Positions 45,376 to 54,305 of a stretch of 64,000 nucleotides of DNA are shown here, in pieces. The notes beneath the pieces were generated by a model that did not search any database, was not told the origin of the DNA, and saw only the letters and a program-made list of their open reading frames with translations. Position numbers and translations under genes: made by a program. Source of the DNA: Novosphingobium clariflavum. GTDB taxonomy: Bacteria > Pseudomonadota > Alphaproteobacteria > Sphingomonadales > Sphingomonadaceae. Location: NCBI RefSeq assembly GCF_026420865.1, contig NZ_JAPCWC010000004.1:248001-312000 (forward strand). The letters run 5' to 3'. The stretch's first letter is position 1. Each line of letters opens with the position of its first letter.

Positions 45376-46249
45376 GGTTTCCGACCATTCCCGCCCCTTG
45401 CGGCTGTTCCATCTGAGCGATGTGCATTTCGGGCTCGAAGATCCCGCCGCCATCGCCTGGGCCGAGCAGGCCATCGCCCGCGAAAAGCCCGATGCCGTCG
45501 CCATTACCGGCGACCTGACGATGCGCGCGCGGCATCACGAATTCGATGCCGCCTGCGCGTGGATCAAGGGGCTGAAAGCGCCGGTTACCGTGGAAATCGG
45601 CAACCATGATATTCCCTATTTCAACCTCTACCAGCGCTTCTTCGATCCCTATCGCCGGTTCCGCGCGATCGAGCGCCAGGTCGAGGCGCAGCTCGATCTT
45701 CCGGGCCTTGCCATCGTCCCCTTGCGGACCACGACCCGTGCCCAGTGGCAGCGGTTTCCCTGGTCCAACGGCTGGGTGACCGACGCCGCGCTGCGCGAGA
45801 CGCTCGCCGCCATCGATGCGCTGCCCCAGGGCACCCGGGTGCTGGTGGCCGCCCATCATCCCCTGCTGGAGCGGCGGGCCCGGGACAACAAGCTGCTGAC
45901 CATCAACGGCAGCCGCACGATGGAGATCCTCGCCGGCCGCAAGGTCATGGCGGTGCTGTCCGGCCATATCCACGATGCCTTTGATATAACAGAACAAACT
46001 CCGTCGGGTCCGCTCAGGATGATCGGTGCCGGAACACTGTCGCGGCGGATCCGCTCGACCCCGCCGAGCTTCAACGAGATCACCATCACCGGCGAGGAGA
46101 TCCATGTCGTCGCGCGCAATCTCGAGCATGTGCCGACCGCCGCGATGCAGATCGACGAAGTGCCCGAAAACGCCCTGCCGCCGCGCCAGCCGGGCGAGCC
46201 GGTGGCTCCGGTCGGCGCGGTTCCGCCGGTCGATCCGCCCGTGCATTGA
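45365..46249 (+). CDS. Calcineurin-like metallophosphoesterase
   Basis: A 294-aa phosphoesterase. All five metal blocks are present: LSDVHFG (DxH), ITGDLT (GDxx), GNHDI, VAAHHPLL and SGHIHDAF. The fold is that of CpdA/Icc-type enzymes (cyclic nucleotide or lipid phosphodiester hydrolysis). Coupling to the lipid kinase upstream suggests action on a related phospho-compound. The C-terminus is Pro-rich. Confidence 0.92.
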   Translation: MNPEVSDHSRPLRLFHLSDVHFGLEDPAAIAWAEQAIAREKPDAVAITGDLTMRARHHEFDAACAWIKGLKAPVTVEIGNHDIPYFNLYQRFFDPYRRFRAIERQVEAQLDLPGLAIVPLRTTTRAQWQRFPWSNGWVTDAALRETLAAIDALPQGTRVLVAAHHPLLERRARDNKLLTINGSRTMEILAGRKVMAVLSGHIHDAFDITEQTPSGPLRMIGAGTLSRRIRSTPPSFNEITITGEEIHVVARNLEHVPTAAMQIDEVPENALPPRQPGEPVAPVGAVPPVDPPVH

Positions 46250-46312
46250 GAGGCGGCCCTGAAACTGCACTGAAACGCCGCTGAACGACACCTAAGCGGT
46301 ACTGAAAACACC

Positions 46313-46349
46313 AAAAAAGGCCGCAGCATCCTGGGTGGATGCTGCGGCC
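46313..46349 (-). terminator. Terminator of the padR-DUF1700-DUF2807 operon
   Basis: On the minus strand a perfect 13-bp stem (GGCCGCAGCATCC / GGATGCTGCGGCC) is followed by TTTTTT. It lies 53 bases after the DUF2807 stop. Confidence 0.9.
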
Positions 46350-46401
46350 CTGTTCGTTCCGGCTACCGCGGGGCGATGTGCCCCGCCGCAGTCCGTTCCC
46401 G

Positions 46402-47115
46402 TCACTGATAGTCGCGGTCGACCTTGCCGAGACCGTTGATGTCGGTCTGCAGGTGGGCGGGCTTGCGCACCAGCCTGACCGAGCCGATGCCGTTGATCGA
46501 GACCGAGACGTCACCCGTCGCGCCGATCGTCACGTTGCCGACCCCGTCGACGCCGACCTTGGCGTCCTGCACTTGCAGCTTGGCGAGATCGAGGTTGCTG
46601 GCGCCTTCGGTCTGCACGTCGAGCTTGCGGACCCTGCCCGAGGCATCGAGGTTAATCGCGCCGTCGGCCTTCAGCGTCAGGCTGTCCTGGTCGAGGCCGG
46701 TCAGCGTCACATCGCCGGGGGCATCGAAGTCGAAACTTTCGATCTCGGGGGCGGTGATGCGCACCTTGAGGCCCTTGCGCATGTGGATGTCGCCGACGTC
46801 GAGCTTGCCGTCCACGAAAGTCAGCTTGTCGACCAGCTTCTGCGGGCCGCTGACGACCATCTCGGCCTTGTCGCCCCTGGTGAAGACCAGCTGCACCGGA
46901 ACGTTCATCGCCAGGTGGCTGCCGGGCTGCAGCGCGAAAGTACGGGTCTTGTCGGGGCCCTGGTCCTTCTCGTCGTCGCCGAACTCGAAGTTCCAGCCGC
47001 CGTTGGCCTCAACATCGCTGCGGATGCGGTCCCCGCCGATCACCCAGGCGGCGCCGAAGGCGACGACCGAGAGGATCACGCCGCTGGCGAATACGATGAG
47101 CAGCTTCCTGAACAT
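46402..47115 (-). CDS. DUF2807 (GIN domain) exported protein
   Basis: A 237-aa protein with an N-terminal membrane helix/signal (LLIVFASGVILSVVAFGAAWVIGG). The body is a repeated short beta-strand pattern (GDVTLTGLDQDSLTLKADGAINLDASGRVRKLDVQTEGASNLDLAKL), the right-handed beta-helix of GIN/DUF2807 putative adhesin domains. It is the last gene of the PadR-controlled operon. Such three-gene sets are recognised as envelope-associated, but the function is unknown. Confidence 0.85.
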   Translation of the reverse strand: MFRKLLIVFASGVILSVVAFGAAWVIGGDRIRSDVEANGGWNFEFGDDEKDQGPDKTRTFALQPGSHLAMNVPVQLVFTRGDKAEMVVSGPQKLVDKLTFVDGKLDVGDIHMRKGLKVRITAPEIESFDFDAPGDVTLTGLDQDSLTLKADGAINLDASGRVRKLDVQTEGASNLDLAKLQVQDAKVGVDGVGNVTIGATGDVSVSINGIGSVRLVRKPAHLQTDINGLGKVDRDYQ

Positions 47116-47143
47116 CTCTTGGTTCCTTTCTCTCTCGTGCCGA

Positions 47144-47710
47144 TCAGGCTTCGGGGTGGATGGCGGGTTCGATCACGCGGTAGTGCAGGCGGCCGAACCA
47201 CATGAGGGCATTGATGATCCAGATGCTCACCAGCGTGAGCAGCGCGCCGACCGCGACCGCGGCGCTCATCGTGCCGAGACCGCCGAGGAGGGCGACCAGG
47301 GCGCCGCCGGGAAAGCCGCTGAACGGCCCGGCAATGAGCACGAAGCCGCCGACGAAGAACATCACCAGCGTCGCCACGAAGAGGCCGAACATCACCCCCA
47401 GCACCGGCAGCACGATCGGCAGCAGGATCAGGATGTCGATGGTGGCCAGGCCCATGAAGGCCAGGATCGCACCCCAGGCCGAGGAAGGCGAACGGTCGCT
47501 TTCCCAGTTCTTGAAGCCCGCCTCGAAGCGCAGTTCGCGCGCCAGCCGGGCCGGGTTTCCAAGGGCTGCGGCGACGTCTTCCTCGCTGCGGCCTTCGGCG
47601 GCGCCGGCTTCGAAGTGCTCTTCGTAGTCGGCGACGATGTCGGCGATGACGTCCTGCGGCACACCCTTGAGACCGGCCTTCAGGCGCCGGATGAATTCGT
47701 TACGCGTCAT
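47144..47710 (-). CDS. DUF1700 family membrane protein
   Basis: A 188-aa protein. Residues 1-70 form the soluble DUF1700 helical domain (MTRNEFIRRLKAGLKGVPQDVIADIVADYEEHF, EDVAAALGNPARLARELRFE); three or four membrane helices follow (IDILILLPIVLPVLGVMFGLFVATLVMFFVGGF and others). It overlaps the padR stop by 11 bases. DUF1700 genes are typically paired with PadR and DUF2807 genes, as here. Confidence 0.9.
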   Translation of the reverse strand: MTRNEFIRRLKAGLKGVPQDVIADIVADYEEHFEAGAAEGRSEEDVAAALGNPARLARELRFEAGFKNWESDRSPSSAWGAILAFMGLATIDILILLPIVLPVLGVMFGLFVATLVMFFVGGFVLIAGPFSGFPGGALVALLGGLGTMSAAVAVGALLTLVSIWIINALMWFGRLHYRVIEPAIHPEA

Positions 47711-48080
47711 GGCTCTGCTCCCCTTGTGCAACGGGCGCCGAAGCCGTCTCGACCGGCTCTGCCGCGCCTGCGATCAGGCCGTCGACGGCCGCGGTGAAGC
47801 CGCGCCATTCGGCAACCTGTTCGGCCAGCCGCGAACGGCCGGTCTCGGTGATGCGGTAATACTTGCGGGGGGGGCCGGAGGGCGATTCCTCGAGGTAGGT
47901 CACCACGAGGCCATCGCTCTGCATCCGGCGCATCAGCGGGTAGATCGTGCCTTCGCCCATGTCGACCGCGTCGGCCATGCGGCTGGCGATCTCGTAGGCG
48001 TAGCTGTCACCCCGCGAAAGCAGCGCCAGGACACAGAGCCCCAGCACCCCCTTCTTCAACTGGATCTCGATTTCGGACAT
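47700..48080 (-). CDS. PadR-family transcriptional regulator
   Basis: A 126-aa winged-helix repressor. The N-terminal PadR domain has KKGVLGLCVLALLSRGDSYAYEIASRM and GEGTIYPLMRRMQSDGLVVTYLEESPSGPPRKYYRITETGR; a short C-terminal helical part dimerises. It probably represses its own operon: repeated CAAGATACCTTG motifs overlap the -35 element upstream. Start ATG 48080 has AGGAGA seven bases upstream. Confidence 0.93.
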   Translation of the reverse strand: MSEIEIQLKKGVLGLCVLALLSRGDSYAYEIASRMADAVDMGEGTIYPLMRRMQSDGLVVTYLEESPSGPPRKYYRITETGRSRLAEQVAEWRGFTAAVDGLIAGAAEPVETASAPVAQGEQSHDA

Positions 48081-48105
48081 CGAATCATCTCCTGCGGATA
48101 AGGAG

Positions 48106-48134
48106 TGTATATAACCAGCTACTGTGTAACGCAA
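48106..48134 (-). promoter_or_regulatory. Promoter of the padR operon
   Basis: Minus strand TTGCGT (48134-48129) and TATACA (48111-48106) separated by 17 bases, about 26 bases upstream of the padR ATG. The -35 hexamer overlaps operator copy 1. Confidence 0.65.
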
Positions 48135-48196
48135 GATACCTTGCATGAGAAAATACAGGGCACGGCAAGATACCTTGTTATGACGAGGTATCTTGC
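48132..48196. promoter_or_regulatory. Three operator copies (CAAGATACCTTG type) upstream of padR
   Basis: CAAGATACCTTG occurs at 48132-48143 and 48166-48177. The second copy pairs with an inverted one to form GCAAGATACCT / AGGTATCTTGC (48165-48175 and 48186-48196, 10-base spacer). Each copy is itself nearly dyad-symmetric. Position and form fit PadR autorepression; the binding is inferred. Confidence 0.65.
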
Positions 48197-48306
48197 CTTG
48201 TGATGGGTCGTGCGATCGCGCCGGGCCAGAGAAGGAATTGGCAGGAATTCGCGGTTATGACGGGCATTCCGCAAGATCGCTGCCCGCCGAAAGACCGAAC
48301 TGCCCC

Positions 48307-49017
48307 ATGCACCGCACCCTCGTCGCTGCACTCCTGATCTGCTCCGGCCTCGCAGCCCTGCCTGCCCATGCGCAAGTCTATTCCGGGCCGGTCGTGGCGG
48401 TGGACGGCGATTCGCTGGACATGACCGGGGCGCGGATCCGCCTGTTCGGCATCGATGCGGTGGAGAAGGACCAGACCTGCCAGCGGGGCGGGACCAGCTG
48501 GTCCTGCGGTGTCGATGCCCGGCAGGCGCTGGCGGGGCTGGTCGCGGGCCGCGAGGCCGTCTGCACGCAGCAGGATACCGACGACTATGGCCGGATCGTG
48601 GCGATCTGCCGGGTGGGCGACATCGATCTGTCGGACGCGGTGGTGCGCATGGGATATGCCGCCGCGCTGCCCCGCTTCACGCCGGCCTATGTGCCCGCCG
48701 AAGCCGATGCCCGCGCGCGCAAGGCCGGAATCTGGGCCGGGACGTTCGACCCGCCGGCCGACTACCGCAAGGCCCATCCGCGCGCGCTAGACGCGTCTCG
48801 GCCAACCTCTGGGCCAGCCTCTGGGCCAAGATCTCAGGCGGCGCCCCAGCGTGCTCCTGCGCACGCTGCAACCACGCCCGGTGCCGTCTATTTCCGCAAT
48901 TGCCGCGAGGCATGGGCGGCCGGGCGCGCGCCGCTCCATGTCGGCCAGCCGGGGTACCGGCGCGAGATGGACGGCGATGGCGACGGCGTGGCCTGCGAAC
49001 CTTTCCGCCGCCGATAG
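48307..49017 (+). CDS. Secreted SNase-like nuclease with Excalibur calcium-binding domain
   Basis: A 236-aa protein with a signal peptide (LVAALLICSGLAALPAHAQ). The SNase/TNase domain (about 22-150) has VVAVDGDSLDM, ARIRLFGIDAVEKDQ, ACRVGD-type strands and YAAALPRF. A Pro/Ser linker (about 160-190) leads to a C-terminal Excalibur module YFRNCREAWAAGRAP...DGDGDGVACE with a DxDxDG Ca site. Catalytic Arg and Glu of SNase match in position (RLFGID, VEKDQ). It would degrade extracellular or periplasmic nucleic acid. Confidence 0.9.
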   Translation: MHRTLVAALLICSGLAALPAHAQVYSGPVVAVDGDSLDMTGARIRLFGIDAVEKDQTCQRGGTSWSCGVDARQALAGLVAGREAVCTQQDTDDYGRIVAICRVGDIDLSDAVVRMGYAAALPRFTPAYVPAEADARARKAGIWAGTFDPPADYRKAHPRALDASRPTSGPASGPRSQAAPQRAPAHAATTPGAVYFRNCREAWAAGRAPLHVGQPGYRREMDGDGDGVACEPFRRR

Positions 49018-49104
49018 GACGCCCCGGCGTTCGCCCGGCAGTCAGCGGGTCAGGCTGGCAATTCAGGCAGCCAACTCAGGCAGGCAACTCAGGCAAGCAG
49101 GCAA

Positions 49105-49135
49105 CAAAAAAGGGCCGCGGTTTCCCGCGACCCCT
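49105..49135 (-). terminator. Terminator of rplM-rpsI
   Basis: On the minus strand GGGGTCGCGG / CCGCGGCCC stem with a GAAA loop, then TTTTTTG. Confidence 0.9.
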
Positions 49136-49167
49136 TTTCGTAAAGCCGTAGCTCTCGAAAAAGCGGA

Positions 49168-49686
49168 TTAACGCTTCGAGAACTGGAAGCTACGACGTGC
49201 CTTGGCGCGGCCGTACTTCTTACGCTCGACCACGCGGCTGTCGCGGGTGAGGAAGCCAGCTGCCTTGACGGCGGCGCGCAGGGCGGGCTCGTACTTCGAC
49301 AGGGCCTGGGCAATGCCGTGCTTCACAGCGCCGGCCTGACCCGAGAGACCGCCGCCCTTGACGGTGGCGATCACGTCGTACTGGCCGTCACGACCAGCAA
49401 CCTGGAAGGTCTGGTTGATCACGAGGCGCAGGGTCGGACGTGCAAAGTACACTTCCTGGTCGCGGCCGTTGATGATCACCTTGCCGGTGCCGGGCTTGAC
49501 CCACACGCGGGCCACGGCGTCCTTGCGGCGGCCGGTGGCGTAGGCGCGGCCCTGGGCGTCGATTTCCTGGGCGCGGAGCGGGGCGTTCGAGACGACCGGA
49601 GCGATCGTTTCAGCCGAATCGGCCACGGCGACTTCGCCGAGGTCCTTGAGGTCGGCCAGGCTCTGAACGGTTTCGGTATCAGACAT
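49168..49686 (-). CDS. rpsI: 30S ribosomal protein S9
   Basis: A 172-aa S9 with the family core [32 protein letters not shown] and the invariant basic C-terminus [25 protein letters not shown]. The 45-residue acidic N-terminal extension is common in alphaproteobacteria. Its ATG shares one base with the rplM stop. Confidence 0.98.
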   Translation of the reverse strand: MSDTETVQSLADLKDLGEVAVADSAETIAPVVSNAPLRAQEIDAQGRAYATGRRKDAVARVWVKPGTGKVIINGRDQEVYFARPTLRLVINQTFQVAGRDGQYDVIATVKGGGLSGQAGAVKHGIAQALSKYEPALRAAVKAAGFLTRDSRVVERKKYGRAKARRSFQFSKR

Positions 49687-50165
49687 TACGCGCCAACCTT
49701 GTTCTTGCGGTTCATGGAAGCAACGTCGAGTGCTTCGGGCTGGGTGCCACCGTGCGGGTGCTCGGTGCCGGCGTAGAGGTGCAGGGCACGCATCTGGTCA
49801 CGGCCGAGCGGGCCGCGCGGGATCATGCGCTCAACAGCCTTTTCAAGCACGCGCTCGGGGAAACGACCGGCGAGAACCTTGTCCGCGGTCACTTCCTTGA
49901 TGCCGCCGGCGTAGCCGGTGTGCTTGTAGTAGGTCTGCTGCTTGAGCTTGTTGCCGGTGAACTTCACCTTCTCGGCGTTGATCACGACGACGTGGTCGCC
50001 GCAATCGACGTGCGGGGTGAAGCTCGGCTTGTGCTTGCCGCGCAGGAGGTCGGCGATGACGACCGCGAGACGGCCAACCACCAGACCCTCGGCATCGATC
50101 AGATGCCACTTCTTTTCCACCTCGGCCGGCTTGATCGACCGGGTGACCTTCGTAAGCGCCTTCAT
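49686..50165 (-). CDS. rplM: 50S ribosomal protein L13
   Basis: A 159-aa L13: [48 protein letters not shown] and [25 protein letters not shown] are diagnostic. The rplM-rpsI pair is conserved in almost all bacteria; the two overlap as TAATG. Confidence 0.98.
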   Translation of the reverse strand: MKALTKVTRSIKPAEVEKKWHLIDAEGLVVGRLAVVIADLLRGKHKPSFTPHVDCGDHVVVINAEKVKFTGNKLKQQTYYKHTGYAGGIKEVTADKVLAGRFPERVLEKAVERMIPRGPLGRDQMRALHLYAGTEHPHGGTQPEALDVASMNRKNKVGA

Positions 50166-50245
50166 GGCTGGTCTATCCCTAATGTTAGGTCGCGGAGGCC
50201 GAATCGATCGCTTGCACGAATCTTCACCCTCTGCGGGAAGGCGGC

Positions 50246-50274
50246 CAAATCGTCGAAATGGCCCTGCAAGTCAA
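50246..50274 (-). promoter_or_regulatory. Candidate promoter of rplM-rpsI
   Basis: Minus-strand TTGACT (50274-50269) with GATTTG 17 bases downstream (50251-50246), about 80 bases before the rplM start. The -35 is good, the -10 weak. Confidence 0.35.
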
Positions 50275-50311
50275 GCAGACCGGGGCTTTTCAGAGAGGTA
50301 AAATAATACCG

Positions 50312-50710
50312 TCAGGATTCCGGGGTGCCGGAAGCCTCCTCCAAGGGCGCTATCGACGCCAGCCAGGCCAGCGTGCCCGGCGCGCCGGTTTCGCAGCGCC
50401 AGCCCAGGACCGCGGGTTCCTCGTAAGGGTGCATCTCGGTGAGCCGGGCGACGGCGGCATCGAGCAGGGCGGCATTGGTCTTCACCATCAGGCCGAGTTC
50501 GTGCGCAGTGTCCTTCTCGCCGTTCCAGACGAACACCGATGTCATGCCCGGCATCAGGTTGCCGCAGGCGGCCAGGCCTTCGTCGAGCAGGGCGTGGATC
50601 ACGGCAAGGGCACTGTCCTGATCGGGAAACGGGCTCCAGATCAGCGCGGGCCCGGTCTCGTTTGGCATGGTCTCGTTGGGCCCCGTCTCGTTCAGCTTGG
50701 TCTCGCTCAC
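50312..50710 (-). CDS. cutA: Divalent cation tolerance protein CutA
   Basis: A 132-aa protein. The CutA signature is clear: LAACGNLMPGMTSVFVWNGEKDTAHELGLMVKT, and MHPYEEPAVLGW near the end. The N-terminus has a low-complexity NETGP/NETMP/NETGP run from an imperfect 15-base tandem repeat. The GTG at 50710 overlaps the ctaA stop as GTGA; ATG 50668 would remove the repeat and may be the true start. CutA forms trimers with a PII-like fold; function is unsettled. Confidence 0.88.
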   Translation of the reverse strand: MSETKLNETGPNETMPNETGPALIWSPFPDQDSALAVIHALLDEGLAACGNLMPGMTSVFVWNGEKDTAHELGLMVKTNAALLDAAVARLTEMHPYEEPAVLGWRCETGAPGTLAWLASIAPLEEASGTPES

Positions 50711-51795
50711 ATGCCGATCCCGACCTGGTCGCGGCGGCCGAGGCCATGTGCGCCCCAAGCCGTCGCCGCCACCAGCAGCGCGCCGCCGAGTTGGTGCGCA
50801 ACCGCCAGCCACAGCGCCACGCCCGACCATACGGTGCAGATGCCGAGGATCACCTGAATCCCGAAGGCACTGTGGATGCCGATGGAAATCTTGCGCAGGC
50901 GCAGCGCCTTGAGGCGCCGGGCCATCACGATCAGCACCGCAACGACCGCCCAGGCCCACCAGCGATGGACGAAGTGGGTCAGGAACGGATCGTTGACGAG
51001 GGCATGCAGCGTGCCTTGCGCCCACTCGACGCCCTCGGGGAAGAAGGTGCCCTGCATCAGCGGCCAGGCGTCCATGCTGAACCAGCCGGCACCGGCAACG
51101 TAGCCCGCGCGTAGGCCCGCCACCATCGCGCCCATGAACAGCTGGAAGAACAGCATCGCCAGCGCCAGTGCGCCAAGCCGGGTCATGCGGGCCGGGGCCT
51201 GTCCGCGCGCCAGTTCCCGCAAGTCGAGCGCGGTCCAGACGAGGCCGCCCAGCGTCGTCAGCGCCACCAAGAGGTGCGCGGCGAGGCGGAAGTGACTCAC
51301 CCGGTCGGCCGCCTCGGCGGTGAGGCCCGAGGAGACCATCCACCAGCCGACCACGCCCTGCAGACCGCCCAGCGCCAGCAGCGCCACGAGGCGCGGCTTG
51401 TAGCCCAGCGGAATCGTGCGCTTGAACCAGAACCACGCCAGCGGCAGCGCGAAGGCCATGCCGATCAGCCGCGCCAGCAGGCGGTGGACCCATTCCCAGA
51501 AGTAGATGAACTTGTACTGCGCCAGCGTCATGCCCGCCGGGCCGTTGACGTCGATATACTGCGGGATCTGCTTGTAGTGATCGAACTCGGCCTGCCACTG
51601 CGCCTGGGTGAGCGGCGGGATGGCGCCGGTGAGCGGCTTCCACTCGGTGATCGACAGGCCGGACTCGGTGAGGCGGGTGATCCCCCCCACCGCCACGATC
51701 ATCACCACCAGCGCGGCGACAAATAGCAGCCAGCGGACCATGGGGACGATATCGTCGGAAGTTCCGAGCAGCGGGCGACCGTCAGTATGTGTCAT
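50707..51795 (-). CDS. ctaA: Heme A synthase (CtaA/COX15)
   Basis: A 362-aa membrane protein with eight helices. Conserved parts are VVMIVAVGGITRLTESGLSITEWKPLTGAIPPL, EWVHRLLARLIGMAFALPLAWF, GLQGVVGWWMVSSGL, RLAAHLLVAL and VHRWWAWAVVAVL, with the paired heme-ligand histidines. It oxidises heme O to heme A for cytochrome aa3 oxidase. Cytochrome oxidase genes are not in the window; cutA is coupled downstream. Confidence 0.96.
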   Translation of the reverse strand: MTHTDGRPLLGTSDDIVPMVRWLLFVAALVVMIVAVGGITRLTESGLSITEWKPLTGAIPPLTQAQWQAEFDHYKQIPQYIDVNGPAGMTLAQYKFIYFWEWVHRLLARLIGMAFALPLAWFWFKRTIPLGYKPRLVALLALGGLQGVVGWWMVSSGLTAEAADRVSHFRLAAHLLVALTTLGGLVWTALDLRELARGQAPARMTRLGALALAMLFFQLFMGAMVAGLRAGYVAGAGWFSMDAWPLMQGTFFPEGVEWAQGTLHALVNDPFLTHFVHRWWAWAVVAVLIVMARRLKALRLRKISIGIHSAFGIQVILGICTVWSGVALWLAVAHQLGGALLVAATAWGAHGLGRRDQVGIGM

Positions 51796-51940
51796 GGCCG
51801 AAGTCCCTGCGATCTTGCGCGGATTTTCGCAAGGTTAACCTTTGCGCCGGAACCGAAACTTTTGCGTCGGATCGTGCGGGGCGGGCCGGGAGGACATTTA
51901 TTCCGGGCCGCCCCTTGCATGATGATACAACATCACATAG

Positions 51941-52336
51941 ATGGTGGCCATGCGCAGCACCCTGACAGCGATTCGCAACCGGATGGACCGGGCCGGCATC
52001 CTTCTCAGCGGGCTTTGCGCGGTCCACTGCGTCCTCGGCATCGTGCTGGTCGGCTTCCTCGGCCTGGGCGGCGACATCATCGGCGGGCAGGTCCTGCTCT
52101 CGCCCGAGATCCACCGCGTCGGGCTGATGCTGGCGGTCGTGGTCGGCGTCATCTCGCTCGGTTTCGGCGTTGCCCGGCACGGACGGGTCGCGCCGCTGGT
52201 GATCGGCGGCCTCGGCCTCACGCTGATGGCGGCGGCGATTTTGGTCGGCCACGGCACCGCCGAGTCGGTGCTGACCATCATCGGCGTCTCGCTCGTCGCC
52301 TTCGCGCATATCCGGAACATGCGCCACACGCATTGA
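51941..52336 (+). CDS. MerC-like small membrane protein
   Basis: A 131-aa protein with four membrane helices. The first has the MerC-type motif GILLSGLCAVHCVL with a Cys and a His-Cys, which in MerC proteins binds mercury or another soft metal. No other mer gene is nearby, so metal handling is possible but mercury resistance is not implied. The C-terminus is His-rich (RNMRHTH). ATG 51941 and 51950 are both possible; neither has a good Shine-Dalgarno. Confidence 0.75.
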   Translation: MVAMRSTLTAIRNRMDRAGILLSGLCAVHCVLGIVLVGFLGLGGDIIGGQVLLSPEIHRVGLMLAVVVGVISLGFGVARHGRVAPLVIGGLGLTLMAAAILVGHGTAESVLTIIGVSLVAFAHIRNMRHTH

Positions 52337-52389
52337 GCAAGGGTACGATCGGCCCTTTCCAAATCCGTTCCCGGCGCTATCTGCGGCGC

Positions 52390-52602
52390 ATGGCTGCAGA
52401 CATCTCCCTCACCGTCAACGGCGAGCCGCGCCGCACCGCGTCCGGCTCCAGCATTGCCGACCTTGTCGCCGAAATCGGCCTCGACCCCAGGAAGGTCGCG
52501 GTGGAGCATAACGGCGAGATCGCCCCGCGCTCCACGCTCGGCGATGTCATGCTCTCCGACGGCGACGTGCTGGAGATCGTCCACTTCGTCGGCGGCGGCT
52601 GA
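52390..52602 (+). CDS. thiS: Sulfur carrier protein ThiS
   Basis: A 70-aa ubiquitin-like protein: ISLTVNGEPRRTASGSSIADLVAEIGL at the N-terminus and EIVHFVGGG at the end. The terminal Gly-Gly is adenylated and thiocarboxylated to donate sulfur for the thiazole ring of thiamine. It lies directly before thiG, a standard pair. Confidence 0.95.
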   Translation: MAADISLTVNGEPRRTASGSSIADLVAEIGLDPRKVAVEHNGEIAPRSTLGDVMLSDGDVLEIVHFVGGG

Positions 52603-52650
52603 CGCGCCGCTCACTTTTCCGAATCCCCTGACTCCCGCTCCCCCGAAAGG

Positions 52651-53442
52651 ATGCGCACCTTGACCGATATTTCTGCTGACACCTGGACCGTCGCCGGCCG
52701 CACGTTCACCTCGCGCCTGATCGTGGGCACCGGCAAGTACAAGGACTTCGAGCAGAACGCGGCGGCGGTGGCGGCCTCGGGCGCGGAAATCGTCACGGTC
52801 GCGGTGCGCCGCGTCAACGTGTCGGACCCCAAGGCGCCGATGCTGACCGACTACATCGACCCGAAGAAGATCACCTACCTGCCCAACACCGCCGGCTGCT
52901 TCACCGCCGACGACGCCATCCGCACCCTGCGCCTGGCGCGCGAGGCGGGCGGCTGGGACCTCGTCAAGCTGGAAGTGCTGGGCGAGGCGCGCACGCTCTA
53001 TCCCGACATGCGCGAGACGCTGAAGGCCACCGAGATCCTCGCCAAGGAAGGTTTCCTGCCGATGGTCTACTGCGTCGACGATCCGATCGCGGCAAAGCAG
53101 CTCGAGGACTGCGGCGCGGTTGCAGTGATGCCGCTGGGCGCGCCGATCGGCTCGGGCCTCGGCATCCAGAACAAGGTGACGGTGCGCCTGATCGTCGAGG
53201 GCGCCAAAGTGCCGGTGCTGGTCGACGCCGGGGTCGGCACTGCCTCCGAAGCGGCGGTGGCGATGGAGCTGGGCTGCGACGGCGTGCTGATGAACACCGC
53301 CATCGCCGAGGCGAAGGATCCGGTGCGCATGGCCCGCGCGATGAAGTACGCGGTCATGGCCGGACGCGACGCATACCTTTCCGGCCGCATGGCGCAAAGG
53401 CGCTACGCCGACCCTTCGAGCCCGCTTGCCGGCCTGATCTAA
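52651..53442 (+). CDS. thiG: Thiazole synthase ThiG
   Basis: A 263-aa TIM-barrel enzyme. Hallmarks are [57 protein letters not shown] (including the Lys that forms the Schiff base), [20 protein letters not shown] sequence ([15 protein letters not shown]), [32 protein letters not shown] 52651 overlaps its own GAAAGG; a TTG at 52660 with AAGGA at better spacing may be the real start. Confidence 0.96.
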   Translation: MRTLTDISADTWTVAGRTFTSRLIVGTGKYKDFEQNAAAVAASGAEIVTVAVRRVNVSDPKAPMLTDYIDPKKITYLPNTAGCFTADDAIRTLRLAREAGGWDLVKLEVLGEARTLYPDMRETLKATEILAKEGFLPMVYCVDDPIAAKQLEDCGAVAVMPLGAPIGSGLGIQNKVTVRLIVEGAKVPVLVDAGVGTASEAAVAMELGCDGVLMNTAIAEAKDPVRMARAMKYAVMAGRDAYLSGRMAQRRYADPSSPLAGLI

Positions 53443-53585
53443 TGGTTAACGGAAGTCTTTAGATCTGCTTCCGCGACTGGTCGTAAGCAAACGATTGCAT
53501 CGTTAAGCCGTTTGAAAGCTGGACTGCGCAAAAATGATTCTCGTGAGGAAGGCGTGAACCTTCCGCGAATCACGGGAGCCAGGAC

Positions 53586-54113
53586 ATGAGCACCATCGGT
53601 ACGGCCACTGTCACGATCAGCGAACTGCGCGAATTCGCCAGCTTCACGGCGTGCGAGCAGCGCTACATCCGGCGCAGCCTCGATGTCGGGCTTGGCCGGC
53701 AGGACGCCTTCAAGCTCTGGGCGCGCGACGCGGCCGAGGCGGGCTCGATCCGCCAGCAGTACGCCGCCTATGGCGCGCTCAAGGTGCTGCGCAAGCTGCG
53801 CCCGGACGACAGCGGTTTCGACGATCTCGAAAGCGTGATGGGCAAGCTGATGTCCATGGCCGCCTTCGATCTGGCGCAGGACAGCATCGGTTCGTTCTCG
53901 GCGTTCCGTTTCCTCTACGAACGCCTGCTCGGCGCCTGGGTCCGCCCCTGGCTGCCCGGCGCCTTCTGCGGCGCCGCCGCGCTGCCGCAGATTCACCCGG
54001 AACGCCGCAAGCTGCTGCTCCACTCGATCAGCGAAGCCGGCGCCACCGCCCAGGGCTGGTCCGAACGCGAGCCCAGCTTCTATCCCGAGTGGATCGAGAA
54101 AGAGGCCGCCTGA
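53586..54113 (+). CDS. Conserved hypothetical protein
   Basis: A 175-aa soluble protein, mainly helical, with no signal peptide or membrane segment. Recognisable parts: ELREFASFTACEQRYIRRSLDVGLGRQDAFKLWARDA at the N-terminus and SIGSFSAFRFLYERLLGAWVRPWLPGAFCG. I do not recognise the family. A terminator-like hairpin follows (54205-54238). It is not in an obvious operon. Confidence 0.65.
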   Translation: MSTIGTATVTISELREFASFTACEQRYIRRSLDVGLGRQDAFKLWARDAAEAGSIRQQYAAYGALKVLRKLRPDDSGFDDLESVMGKLMSMAAFDLAQDSIGSFSAFRFLYERLLGAWVRPWLPGAFCGAAALPQIHPERRKLLLHSISEAGATAQGWSEREPSFYPEWIEKEAA

Positions 54114-54204
54114 ACCGATTCACGCATTCCTTCCGGAGAGCCTTCCGGGTCGCAAGGGAACGGCAGCGAACGACTGTCAGTAACAAACCAGTTGCCTGCT
54201 GGAG

Positions 54205-54238
54205 AACGCGCCGGGTGGAAACATCCGGCGCGTTTTGT
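54205..54238 (+). terminator. Rho-independent terminator
   Basis: AACGCGCCGG / CCGGCGCGTT stem, 9-base loop, then TTGTTT, 91 bases after the hypothetical gene. Confidence 0.75.
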
Positions 54239-54305
54239 TTGAGCGGGCATTAAACGTTCGCAGCCACCATTGCCGATACTGTGCGGGCGTGGCAGCTTCC
54301 CGCTT

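Noticed and set aside
49055..49103. Short AACTCAGGCA repeats as a CRISPR or regulatory array
   Set aside because: Only about three imperfect 10-base copies without spacers; simple tandem drift.
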